From: PALSA-129 sp050014595
GTDB lineage: Bacteria; Acidobacteriota; Terriglobia; Bryobacterales; Bryobacteraceae
NCBI GenBank assembly: GCA_050014595.1
Contig: JBEKDA010000023.1
Span: forward strand, 49,088-113,087
Direction: 5' to 3'
DNA length: 64,000 nucleotides
Below are positions 16,527 through 25,230 of this stretch, piece by piece (position 1 is the stretch's first letter; each line of letters begins with the position of its first letter). The notes under the pieces are model-generated. The model saw nothing but the letters and a program-made list of their open reading frames with translations, ran no database searches and was not told the origin of the DNA. A program made the translations under genes and the position numbers.

Positions 16527-19496
16527 ATGAAGACGAGATGGATTTTTCTTGCGCTCCCGGCCGCCGTGCTGGCGTCGGCTATTCCCGAGAACCCGGTATG
16601 GCCCAGACCGGTTGTGGTCCCGCTACCCGCGGCGACTCTTGCGGTCAAGCAACCCGTGGTCTCTTTGAACGGCGTCTGGAAGGTCAGCACCGCGCCGCCG
16701 GCCGACTTCTGGCAGAACTCTGTAGACCCATCGTCGTGGCAGGACATTCGGCTCCCCAGCCACGCTATACCGCAAGGAGTCGTCCTCCCTCGCGGCGGCC
16801 AATATGCCTTCAAAAAAAGAGTCGCCATCCCCGCCGAATTTGCCGGCAAGCGCATATTCCTTCAGTTCGATGGGGTGACCGGTCAAGGCAAGGCATGGAT
16901 CAACGGCGTCTATCTTCGGGACCATTTCGGCGGGTTCACCACTTGGAACTGCGACATCACAGACCATGTGGTGCCCGGCGAGGGAGCTTGGATCACCGTC
17001 GCCGCCACCGACGCAAACGAAGGGCTGTCGGGTTATAACAGCGGTGGCGTTTTGCGCAGTATCCGACTCCTGGCGCTGCCTCAAGATTATGTCGCCAGAT
17101 TCAACGTCGAGCCGGTGCTGGACGGAAACTACAACAACGCCGTGCTGAAAGTCTGGGTCGCGATGAGCTTCAACAAGGGCGCAAGCAGCCGGGTTCATCT
17201 CACCTTGAAGGATGCCCAGGGACGAGCGGTTCCCTTGAAGCCAGCCACCATCGATCTCAGCCGTGAAACCGCGGAAGGTATTGTCGAAATCCCGGTGGCC
17301 TCTCCCGTCAAGTGGGATGCCGAACACCCCAATCTCTACACGCTGGAGGCCGCCGTTGAGGATGGCCGTACGGCTCTCGAAACCGTGGCCAGGAGGATCG
17401 GCTTCCGCAAAGTGGAGATCGTCGGCCGGAAGATGCTGGTCAACGGCAAAGAAGTCAAGCTGCGCGGCATCTGCCGGAAGGATATTTATCCGCTTACCGG
17501 ACGCAGCGTTCCGCTTGAACTTCTGGATGAGGATATACGCATATTCCGCGCCGGAAACATCAACTACATCCGCACTTCCCACTACCCCACCAACCCGGAA
17601 TTCCTGGACGCCGCCGACCGCTATGGAATGTACATCGAATCGGAGAACTCGATATCGATGGCTCGCGGCCAGCTCGCCGGCAATCCTCAGTTCACGCCTC
17701 ACTATCTGAACCAGCTCGCGGAAATGATCGAACGCGACCGCAGCCACCCTTCGGTGATCATCTGGTCTCTGGGCAACGAGTCGAACTGGGGCGACAACAT
17801 CGCAAAAGAGGCGCAATATGCCCGGGCCGAAGACCCCCTGCGGCCACTCATGTTCAGTTGGAGCCACCTGGTGCCGCCGGAGCTACAGCGGCAAGTATTC
17901 GATATCTACAGCTTCCACTATCCTTCCTATCGGCGCGACATGGCCGCCGGTGGGCCTCTGCCCGGCGGCGATCTGGAGAAGAATCGTGAGCACGGCACGG
18001 AACCCAGCACCTTTCCGATCCTGCACGACGAATACGCTCACGTGCCGGTCTATATCACCGAGGATCTGAGGCGCGATCCGAACATCAACAACTTCTGGGG
18101 CGAGAGCATCAAGCGCCTTTGGGAGTCCATCTTCAAAACGGAAGGCGCACTGGGGGGAGCCATCTGGGGCTCGGTAGATAACTCCTCCATTGCGCCCGAG
18201 GACCGGCTGGTGGTTTCGCGCAACGATTGGGGCCTGATCGACGGCTGGCGCCGGCCCAAGCCAGAGTACTGGCTCACGAAGAAGGCGTACTCGCCGATTC
18301 GGGTCGACGACAAGCCGCTGCCGAACCCTGGCGCGGGCCACCCTCTCACGCTGGCGATCAGGAACTGGTTCGACCACACCAACCTTAGCGAAATCTCCGT
18401 GCAGTGGGCGGCCGGCGGCGAATCCGGCAAACTGAGCGGGCCCAATCTGCAACCTCACACGGAAGGCACTTTGCGGCTCCCGGCGCGCCGCTGGCGTGAC
18501 GGTGACGTCGTAAATCTCAAGTTCTTCCGCATGGGCGACATTCTGGTGGACGAGTACAACCTGCCCATCAATCCGCCTCCGCCCCAAGCAGTGCCCGCGC
18601 CGCAAGGCCCGGCGCCGCTAGTGGAAGAGCTTCCAGATCGCATCACCGTCAAGGGCGGCGACTTTGAACTGGTCTTCAGCCGGCAGACCGGCCTGATGAC
18701 CAGCGGATCTTACAAAGGGACCAGGATCATCGAGAGCGGCCCCTACCTTAATCTGGTGGGTCAGAAACTGGGCCAGTGGTCCCTAAGCGGAATCCAGGCA
18801 AAGCGTGAGAACTCTGAAGCCGTAGTCAGCATCGCCGGCAATTACGGACCTGTGGTGGTCAGTTTCCAGGTCGGAATCGATGGCCAGGGCCTGATCACGA
18901 CCCAATACACGGTTGTGGACCTGCCGCCGCTGACGCGCCGCGTAATCGACGAAGGATACCGGCGGGACGTGGGCGGCTATTGGGAAGTCGGCGTCGCGTA
19001 CGTGCTCACAGGCGACGTGGATCGGCTGGAGTGGCATCGAAAGGGTCTGTGGTCCGCCTATCCCGACGATCACATCGGGAGGAACCTGGGAATCGCGAAC
19101 CGCGATGGCAAAGGCGCTCTCCAACGTTACGGGGAGAAGCCCGCATGGCCGTGGGCCGAAGATGAGCGGGACTTTATTCTGTTCGGTCAAAAGGACGCCG
19201 GCGGGCGGGGATCCAGAGATTTCCGCGGCATGAAAGAAAACATTTACTACGCCTCCGCCCTTCTTCGCGGATCGCAAAACCGTCTGCAAGCCCTGTCGGA
19301 CGGCAAGGACGCGGTGCGGCTGGAAGTGATCCCCGGCCGCGAGAACCCTCGTGGCAGCGTGCGGTTGATCGTCAACAACGAATGGAACGTTCCGAATCTT
19401 GCCTGGGGTAACTATGTGAAGGACCCGGTGCTGGTGAAGCCGGGCTACTCCAATCAGGTGCGGCTGCGGCTTTCCGATGGTGGGGAGAGCAGATAG
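16527..19496 (+). CDS. Secreted glycoside hydrolase family 2 enzyme
   Basis: The 989-residue protein begins with a signal peptide (MKTRWIFLALPAAVLASA). It has the GH2 order: sugar-binding jelly-roll (residues ~30-200, including GQGKAWINGVYLRDHFGGFT), immunoglobulin-like domain, then a TIM barrel (VNGKEVKLRGICRKDIYPLT). The acid/base glutamate is Glu418 (IWSLGNESNWGD) and the likely nucleophile is Glu502 (LHDEYAH). A further ~350 C-terminal residues are beta-rich. Family members act as beta-galactosidases, mannosidases or glucuronidases; the exact sugar is not readable from sequence. ATG 16527 gives the signal peptide and follows palindrome A and a TATCAT hexamer. Confidence 0.9.
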   Translation: MKTRWIFLALPAAVLASAIPENPVWPRPVVVPLPAATLAVKQPVVSLNGVWKVSTAPPADFWQNSVDPSSWQDIRLPSHAIPQGVVLPRGGQYAFKKRVAIPAEFAGKRIFLQFDGVTGQGKAWINGVYLRDHFGGFTTWNCDITDHVVPGEGAWITVAATDANEGLSGYNSGGVLRSIRLLALPQDYVARFNVEPVLDGNYNNAVLKVWVAMSFNKGASSRVHLTLKDAQGRAVPLKPATIDLSRETAEGIVEIPVASPVKWDAEHPNLYTLEAAVEDGRTALETVARRIGFRKVEIVGRKMLVNGKEVKLRGICRKDIYPLTGRSVPLELLDEDIRIFRAGNINYIRTSHYPTNPEFLDAADRYGMYIESENSISMARGQLAGNPQFTPHYLNQLAEMIERDRSHPSVIIWSLGNESNWGDNIAKEAQYARAEDPLRPLMFSWSHLVPPELQRQVFDIYSFHYPSYRRDMAAGGPLPGGDLEKNREHGTEPSTFPILHDEYAHVPVYITEDLRRDPNINNFWGESIKRLWESIFKTEGALGGAIWGSVDNSSIAPEDRLVVSRNDWGLIDGWRRPKPEYWLTKKAYSPIRVDDKPLPNPGAGHPLTLAIRNWFDHTNLSEISVQWAAGGESGKLSGPNLQPHTEGTLRLPARRWRDGDVVNLKFFRMGDILVDEYNLPINPPPPQAVPAPQGPAPLVEELPDRITVKGGDFELVFSRQTGLMTSGSYKGTRIIESGPYLNLVGQKLGQWSLSGIQAKRENSEAVVSIAGNYGPVVVSFQVGIDGQGLITTQYTVVDLPPLTRRVIDEGYRRDVGGYWEVGVAYVLTGDVDRLEWHRKGLWSAYPDDHIGRNLGIANRDGKGALQRYGEKPAWPWAEDERDFILFGQKDAGGRGSRDFRGMKENIYYASALLRGSQNRLQALSDGKDAVRLEVIPGRENPRGSVRLIVNNEWNVPNLAWGNYVKDPVLVKPGYSNQVRLRLSDGGESR

Positions 19497-19510
19497 GCAT
19501 CGACGGGCTC

Positions 19511-19536
19511 GGCAGGCGAGCACCGCCTGCCCCACC
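19511..19536 (-). repeat. GGTGGGGCAGGC-type intergenic hairpin repeat after GH2
   Basis: On the minus strand this reads GGTGGGGCAGGCGG followed by a palindrome; the stem is GGCAGGCG...CGCCTGCC (19511-19531). It shares its first 14 bases with 47150-47174. It lies 15 bp after the GH2 stop and may limit read-through, although no T-run follows. Confidence 0.6.
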
Positions 19537-19731
19537 ACTGCAAACACGTTGCAGTCAAGCGGGCCAGCTATCGCGGACGGCTGATCCGGATTGAGCCTCA
19601 CGCGTCGCGCCGTCTTCACCCGGCTCGGTGTCAGCGCCGCGGGCGTGCGAGTCTGAGCGTGCGCCAACTCCCCGGTGCGCACGAGGTGGGCCCGATCCTC
19701 CTTTGCGTTTTGACGCGATAGCCGCTGGCAG

Positions 19732-20589
19732 TTACATCCCCGCGATCTTGGCGGTGCGACGGACAACGTTAAACGTGCTGTCTTCGGCGATCACGTGGCC
19801 GGAGAGCTTCTTCTTGCTGTTGGCGATGACGCGGCGGCCGGCCTCGGTCTTATCCAGATTCACAAGCGCGGTTTGAATTTTTTTCGCCAGGGCCTCGTCC
19901 AATCCGATGCGCACCGCGATGGCGTCGTGAGGAATTGGGTCGGTGCTGGCAATAATCACGAGATTGTCCGACGGCATTCCGCTGGCCTTGGCGATTCCGA
20001 GAGCGTTGTCGTAGGTTGCGCCCGCATCGACCCGTCCCTCCAGGACGGCAGCGATAACCTTCTTGTGGTCGCCAGCGAAAATGGTTTCCTTGAAGAAGCT
20101 GTCCGGGTTGATGCCCTTTTCGACGAGCATGGCACGCGGGTAGACGTAACCGGAAGCCGATTTCGGGTCGACGAAGGCAAACCGTTTTCCCTGCAAGTCC
20201 GCAAGGGACTTCAGCCCTCCGTCCTTGCGGGCCACGACAATGCCGCGGTAGGTTGCGGAGCCGTCGATAACCGACTGGGCGATGATCCGAATCTTTCCGC
20301 CGCGGACGGCGTCCACGTACGCAAACGGCGAGAAACTTCCTATGTCCACTTCGCCCGCCTCCATTTGTGTGCGCAGGTCCCCGTAGTCTTTGGCGACGTA
20401 CAGAGCGACTTTCTGCCCGATGACGTCGGAAAGGTAGGACGTGAGGGGTTCGAATTCGGCCCGCTCGTCGGCTTGCCCCAGCACCGGCGTGAACCCAAAC
20501 TTCAGGTCTTTCGCGGCGACCGGACGACCAGCGAAGGCGGTACCAAGAACGGAAAGAACCAACCAGACGACATGACGGCGGCGCATCAT
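19732..20589 (-). CDS. PhnD-like phosphate/phosphonate-type substrate-binding protein
   Basis: The 285-residue protein has a signal peptide (VVWLVLSVLGTAFAGRPVAA) and the PhnD/SsuA-type periplasmic binding fold: LKFGFTPVLGQADERAEFEP, MEAGEVDIGSFSPFAYV, LQGKRFAFVDPKSASGYVYP and GRVDAGATYDN. Such proteins bind phosphonate, phosphite or related anions for an ABC importer. No ATPase or permease gene is near, so it is an orphan that may serve a distant transporter or a signalling role. Two adjacent ATG codons follow GGAGGTGG; the second (20586) has the more usual spacing. Confidence 0.88.
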   Translation of the reverse strand: MMRRRHVVWLVLSVLGTAFAGRPVAAKDLKFGFTPVLGQADERAEFEPLTSYLSDVIGQKVALYVAKDYGDLRTQMEAGEVDIGSFSPFAYVDAVRGGKIRIIAQSVIDGSATYRGIVVARKDGGLKSLADLQGKRFAFVDPKSASGYVYPRAMLVEKGINPDSFFKETIFAGDHKKVIAAVLEGRVDAGATYDNALGIAKASGMPSDNLVIIASTDPIPHDAIAVRIGLDEALAKKIQTALVNLDKTEAGRRVIANSKKKLSGHVIAEDSTFNVVRRTAKIAGM

Positions 20590-20943
20590 CCACCTCCAGC
20601 AGTACGATTCAGAAACGACGTCGGAACACGGCCAATCATTTAAGCCTCCCTCGCCAATGAAAGGGGGCTCAGCTTTTCCATCTTCATTTTATGCCGGTCC
20701 GATGGAGAAGTGGACAGTTTCGTTCTTCGTGCCAGTGAAGAGTTCATCAAGGCGTCCGCAGATGGCCGCTCGCTCAACCCAAAGGTGGTCGCTGTGGCGG
20801 GCACCGATTGATAACCGAAGGGCATTGACAGATGATAGTGATCACATGAGCATGGAAGCAGGTTCCGGGTCCGCATGGTACAGGAGTCCCCATGCCGCCT
20901 GGCGGCCCCGGGCGGCCGAACATGAACAAACTCGGGAGGCGTG
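20590..20943. other. Intergenic region between divergent PhnD and MFS genes
   Basis: 354 bp with no convincing gene; the open frames here lack ribosome sites and have no familiar composition. A TTGACA hexamer occurs at 20825-20830, but no -10 box stands at a proper distance. A short palindrome GTGATCAC lies at 20838-20845. The promoters of both divergent genes should be here but cannot be placed with confidence. Confidence 0.4.
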
Positions 20944-22209
20944 ATGAGCACTGGACAGACGGAACTTTCCGGCGCGACCGACCGGCGGTACCAGTATTGG
21001 CAGACGCGCATCTTGATCTCCACCATCATCGGTTACGCGCTCTACTACTTCGTCCGCAAGAACCTGAGCGTGGCCATGCCCGCCATGGAACAGGCGCTGC
21101 ACCTGAGCAAAACCCAACTGGGGCTGTTTCTCACCATGCACGGCCTGCTCTACGGCGTGTCCAAATTCCTCAATGGATTCGTGGGCGATCGTGTGAACGC
21201 GCGGTGGATGATGGCCGCGGGGTTAGCCGTGTGCGGCCTTCTCAACCTTGCATTTGGCATGAGCAGCACGGCTTGGTCCCTGGGCCTGCTATGGATGCTC
21301 AACGGATGGTTTCAAGGAGTGGGTTTTCCGCCGTGCGCGCGTCTGTTGACGCACTGGTTTTCCCCCAGGGTCCTGCCCATGAAGTGGTCCATTTGGAGCA
21401 GTTCCCATTCTTTGGGTGCCGGGCTGGTGGTGGTGTTGTGCGGTTATCTGGTGGTCCATGGATGGCGGCTGTGCTTTTACGTCCCCGCCGCCATCGCGCT
21501 AGGCGGCGCGATCCTCCTGGCCATATTCTTGCGCGACACGCCGGAGTCGATGGGACTTCCGCCAATTGAGAGCCGGGACGAGCGCGCCCAGCCGCCGAAG
21601 GGCGGCTTTGGCCGCCTGGTTTTTGGGAACCCCTATATCTGGCTGGTGTCCGTCGGGAACCTGTTCGTGTACACTGTGCGCTACGGAATTCTCGACTGGG
21701 GGCCGACATTCCTCAAACAGGCGCGCCACATCGATTTGACCCGCGCGAGTTGGATGGTGGCCGCTTTCGAGGGAGCCGGCATCCTCGGCATGCTCTCGAG
21801 CGGCTGGCTCACGGGCCGCTTTTTCGGCGGACGCGCCACCCGCGTTTGTCCCGTGTACATGACTGGGTGCGTGGGCTCCTTATTGCTGTTCTGGGCGCTT
21901 CCCCATGCCGGTTTCGCGGTCAGCGTCACGCTGCTTTGCCTGTCCGGGTTTTTCATCTATGGTCCGCAGACGCTGGTGGGAATCGCAGCCGCCAACCTGG
22001 CCACCAAGCGGGCTGCCGCTTCGGCCGTGGGGCTGACGGGCTTTTTCGGGTATCTCAGTACCGTGCTTTCGGGTGTGGGCGTTGGTTGGTTAGTGGAGCA
22101 TCATGGCTGGGATGCCGGCTTCCTGATGTTCATCGCCGCGGCGGTCGTCGGCACGCTGCTGTTCGTCCTCTGTTGGCCGGCGCGCGCCGACGGCTACGAG
22201 CGGTCATAA
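20944..22209 (+). CDS. MFS transporter, organophosphate:phosphate antiporter type
   Basis: The 421-residue protein has 12 predicted helices and resembles the GlpT/UhpT group: RILISTIIGYALYYFVRKNL near the start, GVSKFLNGFVGDRVNARWM in the second loop (the family's conserved KF-G-D segment), and WFSPRVLPMKWSIWSSSHS. The group exchanges sugar phosphates or glycerol-3-phosphate for inorganic phosphate. ATG 20944 was chosen over GTG 20941 because GGGAGG lies about 5 nt upstream. It diverges from the PhnD-like gene, so the pair could share phosphate-related regulation (inference). Confidence 0.88.
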   Translation: MSTGQTELSGATDRRYQYWQTRILISTIIGYALYYFVRKNLSVAMPAMEQALHLSKTQLGLFLTMHGLLYGVSKFLNGFVGDRVNARWMMAAGLAVCGLLNLAFGMSSTAWSLGLLWMLNGWFQGVGFPPCARLLTHWFSPRVLPMKWSIWSSSHSLGAGLVVVLCGYLVVHGWRLCFYVPAAIALGGAILLAIFLRDTPESMGLPPIESRDERAQPPKGGFGRLVFGNPYIWLVSVGNLFVYTVRYGILDWGPTFLKQARHIDLTRASWMVAAFEGAGILGMLSSGWLTGRFFGGRATRVCPVYMTGCVGSLLLFWALPHAGFAVSVTLLCLSGFFIYGPQTLVGIAAANLATKRAAASAVGLTGFFGYLSTVLSGVGVGWLVEHHGWDAGFLMFIAAAVVGTLLFVLCWPARADGYERS

Positions 22210-22366
22210 AGCTGGCCCTGACATACATCAGCTTCCCGCCGTCATAAGGCAACACAGCGGGGCCAGGCGGCCGTCATTGGATGGGGGCACGCTTTTCGCG
22301 CGCAGTAGCCCCAATGACCCTCCCCAAGAGGCGGCAATTGGGCGTCTAATGGGTCAGGAGGTACAC

Positions 22367-22939
22367 GTGAAACGTTCTGCGATGGTCCTTGCATCGGCGC
22401 TTCTGGCAGCAGCCGCGTTGCCTGCACCCGCCCAGGAGAAGAAGGATGGCATCCTTTCCGCTACCTATAAAGTTGAGTTCCGAATTCGTGATGGAAGCGA
22501 TGCCGCGGCCAAGGACGGCCGCCGCTATACGATGTTGATCGACACTACGGGACAAGGCACATTCCACGTGGGAGATCGCGTGCCCGTGGTGACGGGATCG
22601 TTCCAGCCGGGTGCCGGTAGCTCGGGCGCCAACACACTAGTCAACACACAGTACACGTACTTCGACACCGGCGTGAACATCGATACCAGGCTCATCGAAC
22701 AGCAGCAGGAAAGAGTGACCATCAACGCCACGATCGACGTGAGTACAATCGTGACGCACAAACCGGATACGTCAGGGGCGGTTCAGAGTCCCGCGTTGCT
22801 GCAACCCACGGTGTCGCAGATTAGGATCGGAGTGAGCGCAACAGTATCGCCAGGGAAGGCGTCACAGGTGGCGTGGATCGACGATCCGGTGTCACAGAGG
22901 AAGTTTGAAGTGGAAGCCGTGGTAACGAAGGTGCAGTAG
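22367..22939 (+). CDS. Secreted protein with secretin-domain-like beta repeat
   Basis: The 190-residue protein has a signal peptide (VKRSAMVLASALLAAAALPAPAQ). The mature part (RRYTMLIDTTGQGTFHVGDR, TQYTYFDTGVNIDTRLIEQQ, VSATVSPGKASQVAWIDDPV, FEVEAVVTKVQ) has the look of the C-terminal secretin homology region of type II/IV secretion channels, especially the pattern VP-TGSFQ...NT-YTYFDTGVNID. It is far shorter than a secretin and stands alone, so a pore-forming role is doubtful. GTG 22367 was chosen because CAGGAGG sits 6 nt before it. It converges on the next gene with 3 bp between stops. Confidence 0.65.
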   Translation: MKRSAMVLASALLAAAALPAPAQEKKDGILSATYKVEFRIRDGSDAAAKDGRRYTMLIDTTGQGTFHVGDRVPVVTGSFQPGAGSSGANTLVNTQYTYFDTGVNIDTRLIEQQQERVTINATIDVSTIVTHKPDTSGAVQSPALLQPTVSQIRIGVSATVSPGKASQVAWIDDPVSQRKFEVEAVVTKVQ

Positions 22940-22942
22940 GGG

Positions 22943-25123
22943 CTAGGCCGAATATATCGCCGCAACCTCGTAGTCCGACACGCCCGGGATCGTAAATTCC
23001 ACCGCACCGTTGCGGTGCAGGAATGGAATCTCTCTCCCTGCCCGCAACAACTCGACTCGCGCGATTCGCTTGCCCGGCGGAAGTTTCATCTTCACCCTCT
23101 GCTCGCCGATGGGGTAGATTTCCCGCACCCAGCCGCGGTGCAGGTTCGGATTCGTGTAGTTCAACACGTGTACCGCGAAGCCGGGCTCCGTCTCCCAGGC
23201 GAATGCCTCAATCACGCCTTTGCCTGCGATGGCGACCGGCGCATCCGCGTGCAGCATCCAGCGGATGGAGTTCTGAATGAGGCGGCTTAGGTCCGTATGT
23301 CCGGAGTGCCACATGGTCCGCTCGACGTCGCCCGGAAAGTAGACCAGCCGGCTTTGGCCTATTTCACGGATGACCACGGCGGGCTCGTCAGTCCGCGGCG
23401 TCGGCGGATAGGACAATTCCGGCGGATACGCGACGTAGCCCGGCACTACCGTCAGCACGGGGTCCCCGACGGGCCGCACGGGCACACGAAACTCGGCTCC
23501 GGGCAGCCAATTCGTGTTGGCAAAGCCATTCAGGATGTCGTGCCGCTTTTCGATGCGCGCGTAGTAAGCGTTGCCCAGGGTGCCCTGGACCTCGCCGGCT
23601 TTCGAGATTCCGAAGACGTCGGCCAAGCCAAAATCGGCGCGGTGCCGGTTGCGCTCGTCATACAGGCTGGTTTCAAAGGTGGCCAGCAGCGAACCGCCGG
23701 ATGCCACATAGGCGCGTAACTGCGCGCACTGCTCATCGCTGAGGAGCGCCGTGTTGGGTAACAGGAGGGCCGAATACTTCTTCAGGTTTTCCGCGTCGAG
23801 ATCGTCCTCATGGACGAAATCAAAGAGAAACCGGCCTTCCAACAAGGCGTAGTACAGGCCGTCCACGTACTGCTGCGTGCTGAAGGCGCCCGGCGGTTTG
23901 TAGAACAGGTGCGTCCGCTGGCCGATCACCACTCCCAGGTTGGCGATGGTCCGCTTGTTCCTGAAATGCCGGTCGTGGCGTGCCAGCCAGTTGAAATACT
24001 CCCGCGCGGGGGCCTGCCACCGGTGGTCTTCCCCCATACCCGTCTGGGCGCCGATGAACGAATACCAAATCACCATTCCGCTGGCGACGGTCTGGTCGAA
24101 CCAGATGGTCTCCTCAGCCGGGGATTTCGCGGCGTTCCGCCAGCGCACCGCCCCGGTAGACCACCCGCCGGTAACATTGGTGCTGGTGCGGCCCTTCATT
24201 ACCGCAGCGCAGACGCGTCCCTGCTGTGCGCAACCCCACATGGGAGTGTCGTCACCACCACGACCCTGATTGTCGCAGTTGAACCACTCGCAAGCGTCGC
24301 CGAGCAGCTTGAGATTGGGAGTGCACCGGACGCCGTCGCCAAGATTGCCATAGAAGACGTTCTCCGGGCGCTTCTCCTTCGCGATGCCACTATAGAGTTT
24401 CCAAAGATACAGGATTCGCCGGTTGTATTGATCCCAATAGTCGGGTGTTCCGGCCTTGGCCAGGCGCCGGCATTGGTCGCAATAGCAGACCGGCGGGTGT
24501 CCCAACGGAGGCCACGCATTGGTATAGAGACCGTCCACGTCGTAGAGCGAATTGACTTCCCGCATAACGGCAGGAATGAAGTCGGTGAAGTAGGTACCGA
24601 ACATGCAGGTGCGGAAGAGGCGGGGGTCCTCGTTGTGCCGCTGGGGATGGCCCTCGGCATCGCGCTCAAACCACTCCGGGTGCGCATCGAGCGCTTCTTG
24701 CCATTGCAGGTCGGGGCTCATCCGGGCGACGACCCGTATTCCGCGTTTCTTGGCGGCCGAGCAACACTCTCCGAAAAAGTCCCGGTTGCCGAGAAACTTG
24801 CCCGGCTTGTGATACGGCACTTTACTCGGATAGAAGGCCAGAATGCCGGTTACGCTCACCAGTACGGCGTCCACCTTTGCGGCAGCCCAATAGTTCGCCC
24901 ATTCCTCCACGTTCATGTCCGCTACGTCGTGCTCGGTCATATTTAACTGGCCGACGCGCCGGACTGTCTGGTGCCAGGGAACGTCCTGGGCAAAATCCGG
25001 GGCGGCATCCGCCACCTCGGCGGCGGGACGGGCGAAGCTGTTCTCCGCACCGATCAGAGTCAATGCGGAGCTTGCCAGGCTTGCGTTCCGAAGAAAATCC
25101 CTGCGGCCTAAACGTCGATCCAT
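22943..25123 (-). CDS. Tat-exported glycoside hydrolase-like protein with beta-galactosidase trimerisation-type domain
   Basis: The 726-residue protein starts with a Tat-type signal (MDRRLGRRDFLRNASLASSA). The first half is a predicted TIM barrel with FFGECCSAAKKRGIRVVARM, YDVDGLYTNAWPP and a cysteine pair in CYCDQC. The second half contains a glutamine-amidotransferase-like fold typical of the beta-galactosidase trimerisation domain (YSALLLPNTALLSDEQCAQL, GGSLLATFETSLYD) and a C-terminal beta domain. It is related to GH42-like proteins of unknown specificity; catalytic glutamates could not be assigned. ATG 25123 gives the Tat motif at the N-terminus; an ATG at 25165 adds 14 residues of no obvious use. 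Confidence 0.78.
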   Translation of the reverse strand: MDRRLGRRDFLRNASLASSALTLIGAENSFARPAAEVADAAPDFAQDVPWHQTVRRVGQLNMTEHDVADMNVEEWANYWAAAKVDAVLVSVTGILAFYPSKVPYHKPGKFLGNRDFFGECCSAAKKRGIRVVARMSPDLQWQEALDAHPEWFERDAEGHPQRHNEDPRLFRTCMFGTYFTDFIPAVMREVNSLYDVDGLYTNAWPPLGHPPVCYCDQCRRLAKAGTPDYWDQYNRRILYLWKLYSGIAKEKRPENVFYGNLGDGVRCTPNLKLLGDACEWFNCDNQGRGGDDTPMWGCAQQGRVCAAVMKGRTSTNVTGGWSTGAVRWRNAAKSPAEETIWFDQTVASGMVIWYSFIGAQTGMGEDHRWQAPAREYFNWLARHDRHFRNKRTIANLGVVIGQRTHLFYKPPGAFSTQQYVDGLYYALLEGRFLFDFVHEDDLDAENLKKYSALLLPNTALLSDEQCAQLRAYVASGGSLLATFETSLYDERNRHRADFGLADVFGISKAGEVQGTLGNAYYARIEKRHDILNGFANTNWLPGAEFRVPVRPVGDPVLTVVPGYVAYPPELSYPPTPRTDEPAVVIREIGQSRLVYFPGDVERTMWHSGHTDLSRLIQNSIRWMLHADAPVAIAGKGVIEAFAWETEPGFAVHVLNYTNPNLHRGWVREIYPIGEQRVKMKLPPGKRIARVELLRAGREIPFLHRNGAVEFTIPGVSDYEVAAIYSA

Positions 25124-25230
25124 GGTATCCTCATCGCAGCCTATTGTAGAGCTTCGTTTTTTCATCGATCCGTCCTGTTCCTTGGAGGCGAATTACGGTC
25201 GCCCGCTCCAGCCGCTTCTGCGTCTACGCC

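Noticed and set aside
20825..20847. TTGACA as a -35 box for the MFS gene
   Set aside because: No TAnnnT hexamer at 16-19 bp downstream.
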